Origin: Maricaulis maris
Lineage (GTDB): Bacteria > Pseudomonadota > Alphaproteobacteria > Caulobacterales > Maricaulaceae
Reading direction: 5' to 3'
Length of the DNA stretch: 64,000 bases
Assembly: GCF_003634045.1 (NCBI RefSeq)
Contig: NZ_RBIM01000005.1
Location: forward strand, 334,193-398,192
Part shown: one piece after another, positions 8,052 to 17,362 of the stretch
Layout: each line of letters opens with the position of its first letter
How positions within the stretch are numbered: position 1 is the first letter of the stretch
The notes under the pieces: generated by a model
The model's database searches: none
The model's input: the letters and a program-made list of their open reading frames with translations, nothing else
What the model was told of the DNA's origin: nothing
Translations under genes and position numbers: made by a program

Positions 8052-10820
8052 ATGAGAAATTCTAACATGCCAACAGGCAAGCTGCGCCTTCTGGCCGGCT
8101 GCGCCACGGCCAGCCTGGTGCTCGGGACGGCGTTGGGGGCAACGGCCCAGGCCCAGGATGAGCAGGCTCAGACCAGTGACGTGATTACGGTTCAGGGCTT
8201 CCGGAGCAGCCTGGCCCAAGCGCTTGATGTAAAGCGTGACTCGAACGGCGTTGTTGACGCCATCGTGGCCGAAGATATCGCGGCGTTTCCGGATCTGAAC
8301 CTGGCCGAATCGATCCAGCGTATTCCGGGCATCTCGATCAACCGTGTTGCCGGTGAGGGGCGCCAGATCACGGTTCGCGGTCTGGGATCGGACTTCACCC
8401 GCGTTCGCATCAACGGCATGGAAGCCATGTCGACGACCGGTGGTTCCGATGCCTCGGGCGGCTCGAACCGTGGTCGCGGCTTTGACTTCAACACTTTTGC
8501 GTCCGACCTGTTCAACCAGATCCGAGTCACCAAGACGACGTCCGCATCGATGGATGAAGGTTCCCTGGGCGCCACCGTCGATCTGCGCACCGCGCGCCCG
8601 TTCGACTATGGTTCGGGGCTGACGGCCGCCATGTCGGGCCAGATGGGCTATAACAGCCTGTCGGAAGAGACCAGCCCGCGCGTGGCCGGTCTTGTGTCCT
8701 GGGTCAATGAAGAAGAGACGTTCGGCGCCAATCTGTCGATCGCCTTCTCTGACCGCACCATCATCGAGGAAGGTTTCTCGACGGTTCGCTGGGATGACGG
8801 CAATTTCCGCTCGGTGAATGGCGTCGCCTGTCCGGCCGGTCCCGATTGTGCCGGCATCAATTCCAGCTCCACCGTCTACCATCCGCGTATCCCGCGTTAT
8901 GGCCGTCTGACCAATGAGCAGGAGCGTCTGGGCATTACCGGTGGCCTGCAATTCCGTCCGAGCGAACGCACGACGGTGTCGCTGGATGCGCTCTATTCCA
9001 GCTTCGACGCAACCCGCACCGAGAACTTCCTGGAAGTCTTCATCCGCAGCCAGCAGGGTCAGTTCGACGTCAACAGCTTCACGGTCGACAGTGGGCTGAG
9101 CATCATCGACTCGGGTAATTTCGACATCAGTGCCAATGCCAACGGTACCCACCCGATTCGCTCGGAAGGTCGCTATGATGAGCTGACGACCGAGTTCACG
9201 CAGTTCACCTTGAATGTCGATCACGACTTCTCGGACCGTCTGCGCGGCAACTTCCTTGCTGGTACGGTGACATCGGATTTCGACAACCCGGTCCAGACGA
9301 CCATCCTGTTCGACGCCATCGGCGATGTGACCGGGTATTCGTATGACTTCCGCGGCAATCTCAACACGCCGGCGATCGACTTCGGGTCACTTGACGTGAC
9401 GGACGCATCGCAGTTTGCCTTCACCGAAATCCGCGACCGCCCGCAGTCTGTGTCGAACAGCTTCGATACCTTCTCGGCGAGCTTGGAATTTGACGCGAAC
9501 GAGAACTGGGTCATTTCAGGCGGCCTCAATTTCAAGCAATATGACTTTGAAAGCCGCGAAGCCCGCCGCGAAAGCACCAATGGCTCGATTGTCTGTAACC
9601 TGCCAGGCGTGTCTTGCCCGGTTGGTGCGAACGGCCTGCCGATCACCAGCGACCTGTCATCGGTTCTCACCGGTTTCGGCAATGATCTGGGCATGCCGGC
9701 GGGCAATGACACGGCCTGGTTGGTCCCGAACATCCAGGCTGCCGCCGCAGCTGCCGGAATTTACAACATTCCGGGAACGGTTCGCGCCGGAAATCAGCGC
9801 GCCGTGAGCGAAGAGGATCTGGGCGCCTTCGTCCAGGCTGATTTCGAAGCGCAGCTGGGCAGCATCCCGGTTCGCGGTGATGTCGGCATCCGCTATGTCG
9901 AAACCACCACCGCGGCAACGGGTCTGGTCAGCGGTACGGAAGTCACGGTCGAGCGCAGCTATGAAGATACGCTGCCCTCATTGAACCTGACATTCGAGAT
10001 GTCCGAGGACTTCCTGATGCGCTTCGGCGTTGCCAAGGTGATGGCCCGTCCGTCGCTCGGCAATCTGACGCCGGGTGGTTCGCTGGACAGCTTCACCGGA
10101 CCTCCCTTCTCCTACAATGCGGGCAATCCGGGTCTCGATCCCTACCGGGCAACAGCCTATGACGCCTCGTTCGAATGGTATTTCGATGATGAAGCGCTGT
10201 TCGCGGTCAGCTTCTTCTACAAGGATGTGTCGAGCTTCTTCACCTCTTCCCAGTCGGTTGAAGTGGCCTACAGCCTGTCCGGCCTGCCGGCCAATCTGCC
10301 GCCGGCGTCCAGCCCGCTCTTCAACCTGATCCAGGCCGGCGGCGACCCGCTGGTCGAGATCAGCCAGGTGTCGAATGGTGGCAGTGCCTCCGTGCAGGGT
10401 TTCGAAGTGGCCTATCAACAGCCCTTCACCTTCCTGCCGGCGCCGTTCCACAATTTCGGCTTCCAGGGCAACTACACCTATGTGGACAGCGACGAGATCA
10501 TCGGCTTCTCGCCGAATGCCTACAACGCGACCATCTATTATGAAGATGATCGCCTGTCGGCCCGCATATCTTCGGCTTACCGCGATGCCTATGTGACGAC
10601 CCGGGCCAATGGTTCCGGTCGGAACGAACGGGGTGTGGAAGCGAGCTTCAATCTCGACTTCGCCTCCTCCTACCGCGTCAACGACATGATCGATCTCACC
10701 TTCGAGGCGATCAATCTGACCGACGAGTTCGAGCATCAGACCTATGACTCGGGCTATCTGCCGACGGTTTACCATCACACGGGCACGGAATACCTCTTCG
10801 GGGTTCGTGCATCCTTCTGA
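8052..10820 (+). CDS. TonB-dependent outer-membrane receptor, carbohydrate (oligouronide) type
   Basis: 922 residues. A signal peptide ends near ATAQAQ, followed by a plug domain (about 45-165) with VVDAIVAEDIAAFPDLNLAE, IPGISI and QITVRGLG, then a long beta-barrel. The last residues EYLFGVRASF end in phenylalanine, as outer-membrane barrels do. The plug sequence belongs to the proteobacterial group often linked with plant or algal polysaccharides. Two regulon operators lie upstream, so the likely ligand is a pectin or uronate oligomer taken up with TonB/ExbBD energy. Two ATGs occur in tandem (8049, 8052); the second is better spaced from GGGAGG. A strong hairpin terminator follows, with an esterase gene just beyond it. 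Confidence 0.9.
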   Translation: MRNSNMPTGKLRLLAGCATASLVLGTALGATAQAQDEQAQTSDVITVQGFRSSLAQALDVKRDSNGVVDAIVAEDIAAFPDLNLAESIQRIPGISINRVAGEGRQITVRGLGSDFTRVRINGMEAMSTTGGSDASGGSNRGRGFDFNTFASDLFNQIRVTKTTSASMDEGSLGATVDLRTARPFDYGSGLTAAMSGQMGYNSLSEETSPRVAGLVSWVNEEETFGANLSIAFSDRTIIEEGFSTVRWDDGNFRSVNGVACPAGPDCAGINSSSTVYHPRIPRYGRLTNEQERLGITGGLQFRPSERTTVSLDALYSSFDATRTENFLEVFIRSQQGQFDVNSFTVDSGLSIIDSGNFDISANANGTHPIRSEGRYDELTTEFTQFTLNVDHDFSDRLRGNFLAGTVTSDFDNPVQTTILFDAIGDVTGYSYDFRGNLNTPAIDFGSLDVTDASQFAFTEIRDRPQSVSNSFDTFSASLEFDANENWVISGGLNFKQYDFESREARRESTNGSIVCNLPGVSCPVGANGLPITSDLSSVLTGFGNDLGMPAGNDTAWLVPNIQAAAAAAGIYNIPGTVRAGNQRAVSEEDLGAFVQADFEAQLGSIPVRGDVGIRYVETTTAATGLVSGTEVTVERSYEDTLPSLNLTFEMSEDFLMRFGVAKVMARPSLGNLTPGGSLDSFTGPPFSYNAGNPGLDPYRATAYDASFEWYFDDEALFAVSFFYKDVSSFFTSSQSVEVAYSLSGLPANLPPASSPLFNLIQAGGDPLVEISQVSNGGSASVQGFEVAYQQPFTFLPAPFHNFGFQGNYTYVDSDEIIGFSPNAYNATIYYEDDRLSARISSAYRDAYVTTRANGSGRNERGVEASFNLDFASSYRVNDMIDLTFEAINLTDEFEHQTYDSGYLPTVYHHTGTEYLFGVRASF

Positions 10821-10843
10821 TCGGTTTGACCATGTGAATGCGG

Positions 10844-10878
10844 AAGGCCCGGCGCGGGAGATTGCGCCGGGCCTTTTC
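10844..10878 (+). terminator. Intrinsic terminator after the TonB receptor gene
   Basis: A 12-bp perfect stem (AAGGCCCGGCGC paired with GCGCCGGGCCTT), an 8-nt loop and a short T run. It lies between the receptor and the downstream esterase, so expression of the latter may be lower through partial read-through. Confidence 0.8.
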
Positions 10879-10898
10879 GTCAAAACCTTGGAGTTGTC

Positions 10899-11882
10899 AT
10901 GCACCGCGTGTTCGCCCTTGCGCTTGCTGTGGTCGTCATCGCGCCGTCGACGCCGGCCCAGCACCGTGAACCCGATGCCGAAATCGCAATCTGGGGCGAT
11001 GCGGTCCCACCCGGCACGGGCCCGGTCGCCGACGGGCTGTTGGAGGTGATCACCGAGCGAAGCGGGGCTCCGGAATTGATCCGTGACCGCATGGCGACCG
11101 GCATCACAAGGCCGCGGCTCCTGGTTTTCCGGCCCGAGCAGCCCAATGGCTCAGCCCTTCTGATCCTGCCCGGCGGCGGCTATCAGCGGGTGGTGATCGA
11201 CAAGGAAGGAATCGAGAGCGCTGAACGCTTCAACGCGGCCGGAGTTACGGTCTTCATCCTGCTCTATCGCCTGCCGCATGAAGGTCATGATCATGGCGCC
11301 GACGCGCCCCTGCAGGACGCCCAGCGCGCCATGCGCCTGGTTCGAAGCGACGCTGCGGCGTTCGGCATTGATCCAACCCGCGTCGGCGTGCTGGGGTTTT
11401 CGGCCGGCGGTCATCTCGCCGGTTCGCTGACAACGCGTTTCGACGCGACTGTCCATACACCGTCTGATGCGGTCGACGCGGTCAGCGCCCGACCGGACTT
11501 CTCGGTGCTGGCCTATCCGGTCGCCCGCTTGAGCGGGCCGGCCGTCCATGCGGACTCCCGCGATCGCCTGATCGGTGCCGCGCCGGATGCCGCCACCCTC
11601 GCCATTTACGACATTGCCGAAGCGGCCCGGGCCGATGCGCCGCCGCTTTTCCTGTTTCACGCTGCCGACGATGCCGCGGTGCCGGTCGAAAACGCGCTGG
11701 ACGTGTTCAACGCTTTCCACGCGCTCGGGGTCGAGACCGAAATGCACATCTTCGCCGAGGGCGGGCATGGGTTTGGCATCCGCTTCGCCGAGGGCCTGCC
11801 GGTCGAGGTCTGGCCCGACCTGGTCCTGGCCTGGATGGCGCGCGGCGGCTTTCTGGGCGAGTCGCGTCAGGTGCCCGGCTGA
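10899..11882 (+). CDS. Secreted alpha/beta-hydrolase esterase (BD-FAE/acetylesterase-like)
   Basis: 327 residues with a signal peptide (cleavage near STPAQ) and one alpha/beta-hydrolase domain. The oxyanion region is LPGGGYQ, the nucleophile serine lies in GFSAGGH, the acid is probably in HAADDAAVP and the histidine in GGHGFG. Enzymes of this group remove acetyl or similar esters from plant polysaccharides. Its place behind an operator-controlled receptor suggests periplasmic de-esterification of imported pectic oligosaccharides; that is inference. The 3' end overlaps the convergent type-B carboxylesterase gene by 16 bp. Only about 80 bp and a terminator separate it from the receptor. Confidence 0.82.
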   Translation: MHRVFALALAVVVIAPSTPAQHREPDAEIAIWGDAVPPGTGPVADGLLEVITERSGAPELIRDRMATGITRPRLLVFRPEQPNGSALLILPGGGYQRVVIDKEGIESAERFNAAGVTVFILLYRLPHEGHDHGADAPLQDAQRAMRLVRSDAAAFGIDPTRVGVLGFSAGGHLAGSLTTRFDATVHTPSDAVDAVSARPDFSVLAYPVARLSGPAVHADSRDRLIGAAPDAATLAIYDIAEAARADAPPLFLFHAADDAAVPVENALDVFNAFHALGVETEMHIFAEGGHGFGIRFAEGLPVEVWPDLVLAWMARGGFLGESRQVPG

Positions 11883-13426
11883 ACGTAGGGCACGCTGGCG
11901 AAGAGCGCCCGTTCGGCGCCGCGCGGGTCATTCTCCATCCGCGGCGGCCAGTCAAAGATCATGGTTTCGCGGTTTGGCAGCGTATAGCGCGACCAGGCCG
12001 GCAGGGCCGCGTGTTGTGGCGTGCCATTGCGGGCGAGGGCAATGAAGGCCTCGCTCATCAGCGCCGCCATGTTGCGGGCCGTCTCGCCATTGCCCGGCAG
12101 GTCGCCCTCCACCGCCGTATTGTCGAACACCAGTGGTATGTCGAATGTGTGCGGTGCGTAGGGATTGCCGAAGTCGAGCTGGTAGACCCAGGTCGGCGTG
12201 TCGACCTTGGCCCGTTCCTCGGCTTCGATGATTGCGCCGCGCCAGGATCGGGCGGCGGTGGTAGCGGCGTAGAAAATTTCCTCCGCCGAACGCTCAGGAT
12301 AGAGTTCGCGATAGCGGGCAATCACCGTCTCCGGCCGGATATCAACCCGCATGTTCGGGATCAAAAGCTCGGGCAGGTCGTCCCAGTCGAGGTTTTCGTA
12401 TTGCGGGCCGCGCAGGAAGGCGCGGGTCTCGTCACGGGTGTTGCCGATGATCATCGGGATGTGGCGCGATTGCGGCGCCACGTCCGGGTAGAAGGGGTGG
12501 CGCGGCAGGACGACATCATCCTTCACCGGCCCGAAATAGACCCGGCCATAGGGCAGCACCGGATCATCAACGCCGAGCGCTTCGACAAGCTGCGCCATTG
12601 GCAGGTCGAGGATTTCGTGGGCGCGGGCATCATCCAGGCCAAGCCCCGCCAGAAAGGCGCGTGAGCGGGCCGTCGCATTGGCCGGACCTGATGCCGTCAC
12701 CTGCTGTCCGCTCATCGTGGCCGCGCTGTGGAACAGGCCGTCGGCGACCGGGGTCGCCATCAGGCTGGCAATCTTGGCGCCACCACCGGACTGGCCGAAC
12801 ACCATGACCCGGCCCGGATCGCCGCCAAAGCGGGCCGCATTGTCGCGGACCCATTCCAGCGCCAGCACAAGGTCCAGCTGTCCGGCATTGCCTGAGGCGG
12901 CAAAGTCCGGTCCCAACACGCGTTGCAGATAGAGATAGCCAAAGGCATTGAGGCGGTGATTGACCGTTATCACCACCACGTCGCCGCGTTGGCACAGCTG
13001 GGTGCCGTCATAGAGCGGTGAGGAGCCGGATCCCGCCGCATAGGCGCCGCCGTGGAAATAGACCATGACCGGTCGCGCCGCATCGGTTTCGAGGCCGGGC
13101 GTCCAGACATTGAGGAAAAGGCAATCTTCTGACTGGTTCGCTTCGTTGCGGCCTTGTGGCGAGGCTGAGCCATACTCGGTCGCGTCAAGCGTGTCCGTCC
13201 AGGGCGCCGGCCGGGTCGGAGGCCGGAAGCGGGTCGTCGCGGTGTCGGCGCCATAGCGGATGCCGAGGAAGCGGTGGATGCCGTCCTCGATACTGCCGCG
13301 AACCGGTCCGTTTGATGTGGTTACAACAGGGTCGCGACGCTGGGCGCAGCCGGCACCGGTCGCGAGCACACTACCGGCGGCGCCGGCCGTGGCCAGAAGG
13401 GTGCGTCGGTTAAGTGTGGGGCTCAT
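11867..13426 (-). CDS. Type-B carboxylesterase (para-nitrobenzyl esterase family), Tat-exported, probable lipoprotein
   Basis: 519 residues. The N-terminus has a twin-arginine motif (NRRTLLATAG) and a lipobox-like ATGAGC with Cys at 27, so export by Tat and lipid attachment are likely. The carboxylesterase domain shows SEDCLFLNVWTP, the oxyanion region YFHGGAYAAGSGS, nucleophile FGQSGGGAK, an acidic NTRDETRAF segment and the likely catalytic histidine in YAPHTFDIPLVF. Its start overlaps the kdgK stop, placing it third in the uxaA-kdgK-esterase operon. A role in hydrolysing methyl or acyl esters on pectic material is plausible from the operon, while the exact substrate is unknown. Confidence 0.85.
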   Translation of the reverse strand: MSPTLNRRTLLATAGAAGSVLATGAGCAQRRDPVVTTSNGPVRGSIEDGIHRFLGIRYGADTATTRFRPPTRPAPWTDTLDATEYGSASPQGRNEANQSEDCLFLNVWTPGLETDAARPVMVYFHGGAYAAGSGSSPLYDGTQLCQRGDVVVITVNHRLNAFGYLYLQRVLGPDFAASGNAGQLDLVLALEWVRDNAARFGGDPGRVMVFGQSGGGAKIASLMATPVADGLFHSAATMSGQQVTASGPANATARSRAFLAGLGLDDARAHEILDLPMAQLVEALGVDDPVLPYGRVYFGPVKDDVVLPRHPFYPDVAPQSRHIPMIIGNTRDETRAFLRGPQYENLDWDDLPELLIPNMRVDIRPETVIARYRELYPERSAEEIFYAATTAARSWRGAIIEAEERAKVDTPTWVYQLDFGNPYAPHTFDIPLVFDNTAVEGDLPGNGETARNMAALMSEAFIALARNGTPQHAALPAWSRYTLPNRETMIFDWPPRMENDPRGAERALFASVPYVQPGT

Positions 13427-14484
13427 CGGATCACTCCTGCATCGCTGTCGTCGATCGCGCGTTCAATCTCGTCCAGCCGCGCCATCGAGGCGTCGCCGGG
13501 CGTCGTCATGGCCAGGGCACCGTGAGCGGCGCCATACTCCACCGCCTGGGCAGCGCTTTTTCCGGCCATCAGCGCCCAGCAGACACCCGAGGCGAAGGCA
13601 TCGCCGCCGCCGACCCGGTCGAGGATGTCGAGGCCTGGCCGTTTGCGGGATTCATGGAATTGGCCATCGGCGTGGATGATCGCCGACCAGTCGTTCGAAT
13701 TGGCTGTATGCGCCGTCCGGCAGGTGGTGGCGACAACGCGCAGATTGGGAAAATCGGCGACCGCGCTCTCGATTGCCGTCCGCGGATCGCCGCCGGACGG
13801 TCTGTCACCCAGCCCTTCGGCCCCGAACAGGACGTCAACATGGGGGGCGATGGTGCGGTTTAGGGCGCGGGCCGCGTTCGAGCCGCCGCGTGAGGCCCAG
13901 AGCGAGGCGCGGTAATTGAGGTCGAAGGAGACGACGGCGCCGTGCTTGCGGGCGGCCGTCACGGCCTCGACGGTCAACGCGGCCGTGCTGTCGCTGAGGG
14001 CGGCGAAGATGCCGCCGGTGTGGAACCAGCGCACGCCCTGGGCGCCGAACAGGGTGTCCCAGTCGACATCGCCGGGCTTCATCGCCGAGGCCGCGCTATG
14101 GCCGCGATCCGACACGCCCAGGGCTGGACGCAGGCCGAAGCCGCGCTCGACGAAGTTCAGGCCGACCCGGCTGTCGCGACCGATACCGTCGAAAGCCCGC
14201 CAGAGAATGTGCGAGGTATCGACCCCGCCCTGGCAGATGCAGTCCTCGACCAGCCAGCCGACATCGTTTCGGGGCAGGGCCGTGACCACGGTTGCCGACA
14301 GGCCGAAGCATTTGCGGGCCGCGCGTGCGAGATTGTACTCGCCCCCGCCCTCCCAGACCTGGAAGTGACGGGTATTGCGCACCCGGCCTTCGCCGGGGTC
14401 GAGGCGCAACATGACTTCACCGAGGGCGGCGACGTCCCAACGCGCCGATCCGGCGGGTTTGATGGGCAGAAAGCTGTGGGTCAT
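13423..14484 (-). CDS. kdgK: 2-keto-3-deoxygluconate kinase (PfkB family)
   Basis: 353 residues of the ribokinase/PfkB sugar kinase family. The N-terminal part has ALGEVMLRLDP and the glycine-rich substrate region EGGGEYNLARA; the C-terminal signature is DRVGGGDAFASGV, whose aspartate is the catalytic base. It would phosphorylate KDG to KDPG with ATP, the step that joins galacturonate and unsaturated-uronate catabolism before the Eda aldolase. The gene sits 10 bp after uxaA and overlaps the following esterase start by ATGA, so the three form one operon. KDG kinase rather than another sugar kinase is inferred from family similarity and the uronate context. Confidence 0.87.
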   Translation of the reverse strand: MTHSFLPIKPAGSARWDVAALGEVMLRLDPGEGRVRNTRHFQVWEGGGEYNLARAARKCFGLSATVVTALPRNDVGWLVEDCICQGGVDTSHILWRAFDGIGRDSRVGLNFVERGFGLRPALGVSDRGHSAASAMKPGDVDWDTLFGAQGVRWFHTGGIFAALSDSTAALTVEAVTAARKHGAVVSFDLNYRASLWASRGGSNAARALNRTIAPHVDVLFGAEGLGDRPSGGDPRTAIESAVADFPNLRVVATTCRTAHTANSNDWSAIIHADGQFHESRKRPGLDILDRVGGGDAFASGVCWALMAGKSAAQAVEYGAAHGALAMTTPGDASMARLDEIERAIDDSDAGVIR

Positions 14485-14494
14485 GGGATCAGGG

Positions 14495-16006
14495 TCAGAG
14501 CGTTACGCCGCCCTTCCACAGGGCGATCTGGCGTTCGTCATAGAGTTCGTTGCGGGCGCGCTTGCCGCCGGCGACATCGAGAAGGGTCCGCCACAGACGG
14601 TCGGCCGTCGCGTCCGGTGCCTCGCCATCGAGGATGGGACCGGCGTCAAAATCGATCCAGTTCGGCTTGCGCTCGGCAAGGTCGGAGCGGGTGGCGAGTT
14701 TCAGCGTCGGCACCATCGTGCCCAGCGGCGTGCCGCGACCGGTGGTGAAGAGGATCATCGTGGCGCCGGCGGCGGCCATGGCTGTTGTGGAGACGGCGTC
14801 ATTGCCCGGTGCTTCCAGCAGGCTCAGCCCGCTGCGGCGCAGCCGGTCGCCATAATCCAGGACATCGACCACCGGCGCGCTGCCGGCTTTTTGGACCCCG
14901 CCGAGGGATTTTTCTTCCAGCGTGGTGATGCCGCCTTCGATATTGCCGGGCGATGGATTGGCGTGGACCGGTTCGCCATGGCCGATGAAATAGCGTTTGA
15001 AGCGGTTCATCATGGTGCCGATCGCGGTGTGGACTTCGCGCGAGACGGCGCGGTCCATCAGAATGTGCTCGGCGCCGAACATTTCCGGCACTTCGGTCAG
15101 GATGGTGCTGCCGCCGGCGGCGTCGAGCCGGTCGGTGATGCGGCCCAGCAGCGGGTTGGCGGTGAGGCCGGAAAACGCGTCTGAGCCACCGCATTTCAGC
15201 CCGATCACCAGGTCGGAGACCGGGCAGGGCTCGCGGCGATCCATCTGCGCCATATGATCGGCGATCTCGGCGACGGCGGCGATGCCGGCATCCAGCTCGT
15301 CGCCGGCCTCCTGGCAGGCGAAGGCGCGAACGCGCAATGGATCGGTGTCGGGCATGGCGTCGAGCAAGGCGCGATACTGGTTGGACTCGCAGCCCAGCCC
15401 GACCAGGAGCACGCCGCCGGCATTGGGATTCTGGGCCAGGCCGGCGAGGATGGCGCGAGTCTTCTCGAGATCATCGCCGAGTTGCGAGCAGCCGAAGGGG
15501 TGGGTGATGGCATGGACGCCGTCAACCTGGCCACGGACCTGGTTGGCGGCCATGCGGGCGATGCGTTCCGAGGTGCGGTTGACGCAGCCGACGGTCGCGA
15601 TCACCCAAATTTCATTACGGATTCCCACCCGGCCATCAAAGCGGCGATAGCCCATGAATGTATCGGTGCTGACCGCGGCCTTGGAAGACCGGTCTGCCGT
15701 GCGCCCGGTCCAGGCATAATCTTGTTCGCCGCTGAGCGTGGTTTCGAGATTGTGGCTGTGGACATGGGCGCCAGCCGCGATATCGCAGCGGGCGCGGCCG
15801 ATGATGGCGCCGTATTTGATGACCGGCGCGCCAGCCGGAATGTCGGTGAGGGCGAATTTGTGCCCGGCGGGAACAGGGTCGAGCAGGCGCGGCAAATTGG
15901 CGGCCGGGCGTTCGCCCCGGGCCAGCGCGCTTGTCGCGACCCCGACCCCGTCGTCCGGATGGACGACAAGACCTTGGCTGATCGCGGATTTTTCGGCGAC
16001 ACTCAT
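14495..16006 (-). CDS. uxaA: Altronate dehydratase (SAF plus D-altronate/galactarate dehydratase domains)
   Basis: 503 residues in the full-length bacterial layout: an N-terminal SAF domain (about 15-100, with LTDIPAGAPVIKYG and HVHSHNLET) joined to the dehydratase body with TVGCVNRTSERIA, HPFGCSQLGDD, LKCGGSDAFSG and TGRGTPLG. It converts D-altronate to KDG in the Ashwell galacturonate pathway. I chose the ATG at 16006 because GGTGAGAG lies just upstream; a GTG at 16018 has poorer spacing. It is the first gene of the uxaA-kdgK-esterase operon and has a regulon operator about 30 bp upstream, shared with the divergent lacI-family gene. Confidence 0.92.
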   Translation of the reverse strand: MSVAEKSAISQGLVVHPDDGVGVATSALARGERPAANLPRLLDPVPAGHKFALTDIPAGAPVIKYGAIIGRARCDIAAGAHVHSHNLETTLSGEQDYAWTGRTADRSSKAAVSTDTFMGYRRFDGRVGIRNEIWVIATVGCVNRTSERIARMAANQVRGQVDGVHAITHPFGCSQLGDDLEKTRAILAGLAQNPNAGGVLLVGLGCESNQYRALLDAMPDTDPLRVRAFACQEAGDELDAGIAAVAEIADHMAQMDRREPCPVSDLVIGLKCGGSDAFSGLTANPLLGRITDRLDAAGGSTILTEVPEMFGAEHILMDRAVSREVHTAIGTMMNRFKRYFIGHGEPVHANPSPGNIEGGITTLEEKSLGGVQKAGSAPVVDVLDYGDRLRRSGLSLLEAPGNDAVSTTAMAAAGATMILFTTGRGTPLGTMVPTLKLATRSDLAERKPNWIDFDAGPILDGEAPDATADRLWRTLLDVAGGKRARNELYDERQIALWKGGVTL

Positions 16007-16035
16007 ATCGTCTCTCACCCTTGCTGGCCTGAATG

Positions 16036-16051
16036 GTAACCGGTGTCATTT
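16036..16051. promoter_or_regulatory. Putative LacI-type operator between uxaA and lacI
   Basis: GGTAACCGGTGTCATT. It is the exact reverse complement of the site at 17308-17323. It lies 30 bp before uxaA and 115 bp before the lacI-family start, so it may control both, giving autoregulation. Confidence 0.75.
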
Positions 16052-16166
16052 TGCACGGAAAGAGAAAATTTCATCGCCAGCCATCAAGCGGCCGAAAGGC
16101 ATGACAAGCAAGGAGATGTCCTGTAGTGGACATTTCCTCGGCATGGTGCCGCGGGGGATTTTCCGG

Positions 16167-17243
16167 ATGACTGACGGCGAGACGCCTGACAATGGCAAGC
16201 CGGCGAAAAGCCTGCGCGATGAGTTCGTGGACCGTCGGCCGACCATCAATGATGTCGCCCGGCTGACCGGCGTTTCCAAGAAGACCGTGTCGCGGGTCAT
16301 CAACAAGTCACCGGCGGTGAAGGAACACACCCGCGAGGAAATCCTGCGGGTGATGCATGAGATCGGCTATGCGCCGGATCCGCAGGCGCGCGGCCTGGCT
16401 TTCCGGCGTTCCTTCCTGATCGGCATGATCTACGACAACCCGAACCCGCAATATGTCGTCAACATGCAGCAGGGCTTGCTGGACGGCATGCGCAGCACCG
16501 GTTTTGAGCTGGTCGTCCACCCCTGTGACCGCGCCAGTCCGACCTTCCTGGAAGATGTCCGCAATTTCGTCGAGCGCCAGAAGCTCTATGGCGTCATCCT
16601 GACCCCGTCGGTGTCGGAAGACGAGCGTGTGCCGCCGATCCTGCGCCAGATCGGCTGTGAATTCATCCGTATCGCTTCGGTCTCGCTGGACGAGCCGGAA
16701 CACATGATTGTCTCGCATGACCATCTCGGCGGTGCGGCGGCAGGCCGACATCTGGCCGAACTCGGGCACACACGGATCGGCTTCATCTCCGGTCGAGAGA
16801 GCTTCCGCTCCTCCCACGAACGCCGCCGCGGCCTCGAGCGGGCGCTGGGCGAGGCCGGGCTCGCCCTGGACGATGAGCTCGTCGTACAGGGCGCCTACAC
16901 ATTCGAGTCCGGCTATGACTGTGCCCGCGACCTGTTGCAGCGGCCGGTCCGGCCGACAGCGATCTTTGCCGCCAATGACGAGATGGCCGCCGGCGTGCTG
17001 CAGGCGGCGCGGTCGCTGGACATTCGCGTGCCCGATCAGCTGTCGGTCGTCGGCTATGACAATTTCCAACTCGCCGAGCGGCTGTGGCCGCGTCTGACCA
17101 CGGTCCACACCCCGACCCGCGAGATCGGGCGGCGCGCGTCGACCAAGCTGGTCAATCCGCAGTCGGCCGCCGAGATCGAACAGCAAGACCCCCGGGCCCT
17201 GCCCAGCCTGGTCATCCGGGACACCACCGCACCGCCTCTCTGA
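16167..17243 (+). CDS. LacI-family transcriptional regulator, probable uronate-regulon repressor
   Basis: 358 residues. The LacI DNA-binding domain covers about 25-75 with TINDVARLTGVSKKTVSRVI and a hinge region near PDPQARGLAFRRS. A periplasmic-binding-protein-like effector domain follows, with IGFISGRE, AIFAANDEMA and VVGYDNF typical of the family. The start at 16167 has GGGGGA 8 bp upstream; an in-frame ATG at 16143 is possible. The gene lies between the uxaA and uxaC operons, each preceded by the shared operator, so it is the natural candidate for binding all five sites and being released by a uronate intermediate. Effector and sign of regulation are inferred. Confidence 0.9.
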   Translation: MTDGETPDNGKPAKSLRDEFVDRRPTINDVARLTGVSKKTVSRVINKSPAVKEHTREEILRVMHEIGYAPDPQARGLAFRRSFLIGMIYDNPNPQYVVNMQQGLLDGMRSTGFELVVHPCDRASPTFLEDVRNFVERQKLYGVILTPSVSEDERVPPILRQIGCEFIRIASVSLDEPEHMIVSHDHLGGAAAGRHLAELGHTRIGFISGRESFRSSHERRRGLERALGEAGLALDDELVVQGAYTFESGYDCARDLLQRPVRPTAIFAANDEMAAGVLQAARSLDIRVPDQLSVVGYDNFQLAERLWPRLTTVHTPTREIGRRASTKLVNPQSAAEIEQQDPRALPSLVIRDTTAPPL

Positions 17244-17307
17244 CACCCCTGCAAAGACATCGGGCAGAAAGACTGAATTCGCACGCTTGGGACCGGTTGA
17301 TGTTCGC

Positions 17308-17323
17308 AATGACACCGGTTACC
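17308..17323. promoter_or_regulatory. Putative LacI-type operator upstream of uxaC
   Basis: AATGACACCGGTTACC, identical over 16 bp to the reverse complement of the site at 16036. It ends 39 bp before the uxaC start codon. Confidence 0.75.
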
Positions 17324-17362
17324 TTTCTGCCTGACAGTCCGCAGGACAGATAATCGAAAACA

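Noticed and set aside
7773..9224. 483-codon minus-strand frame over the first TonB receptor and its promoter
   Set aside because: No recognisable motif, and it runs across the operators and the receptor coding sequence.
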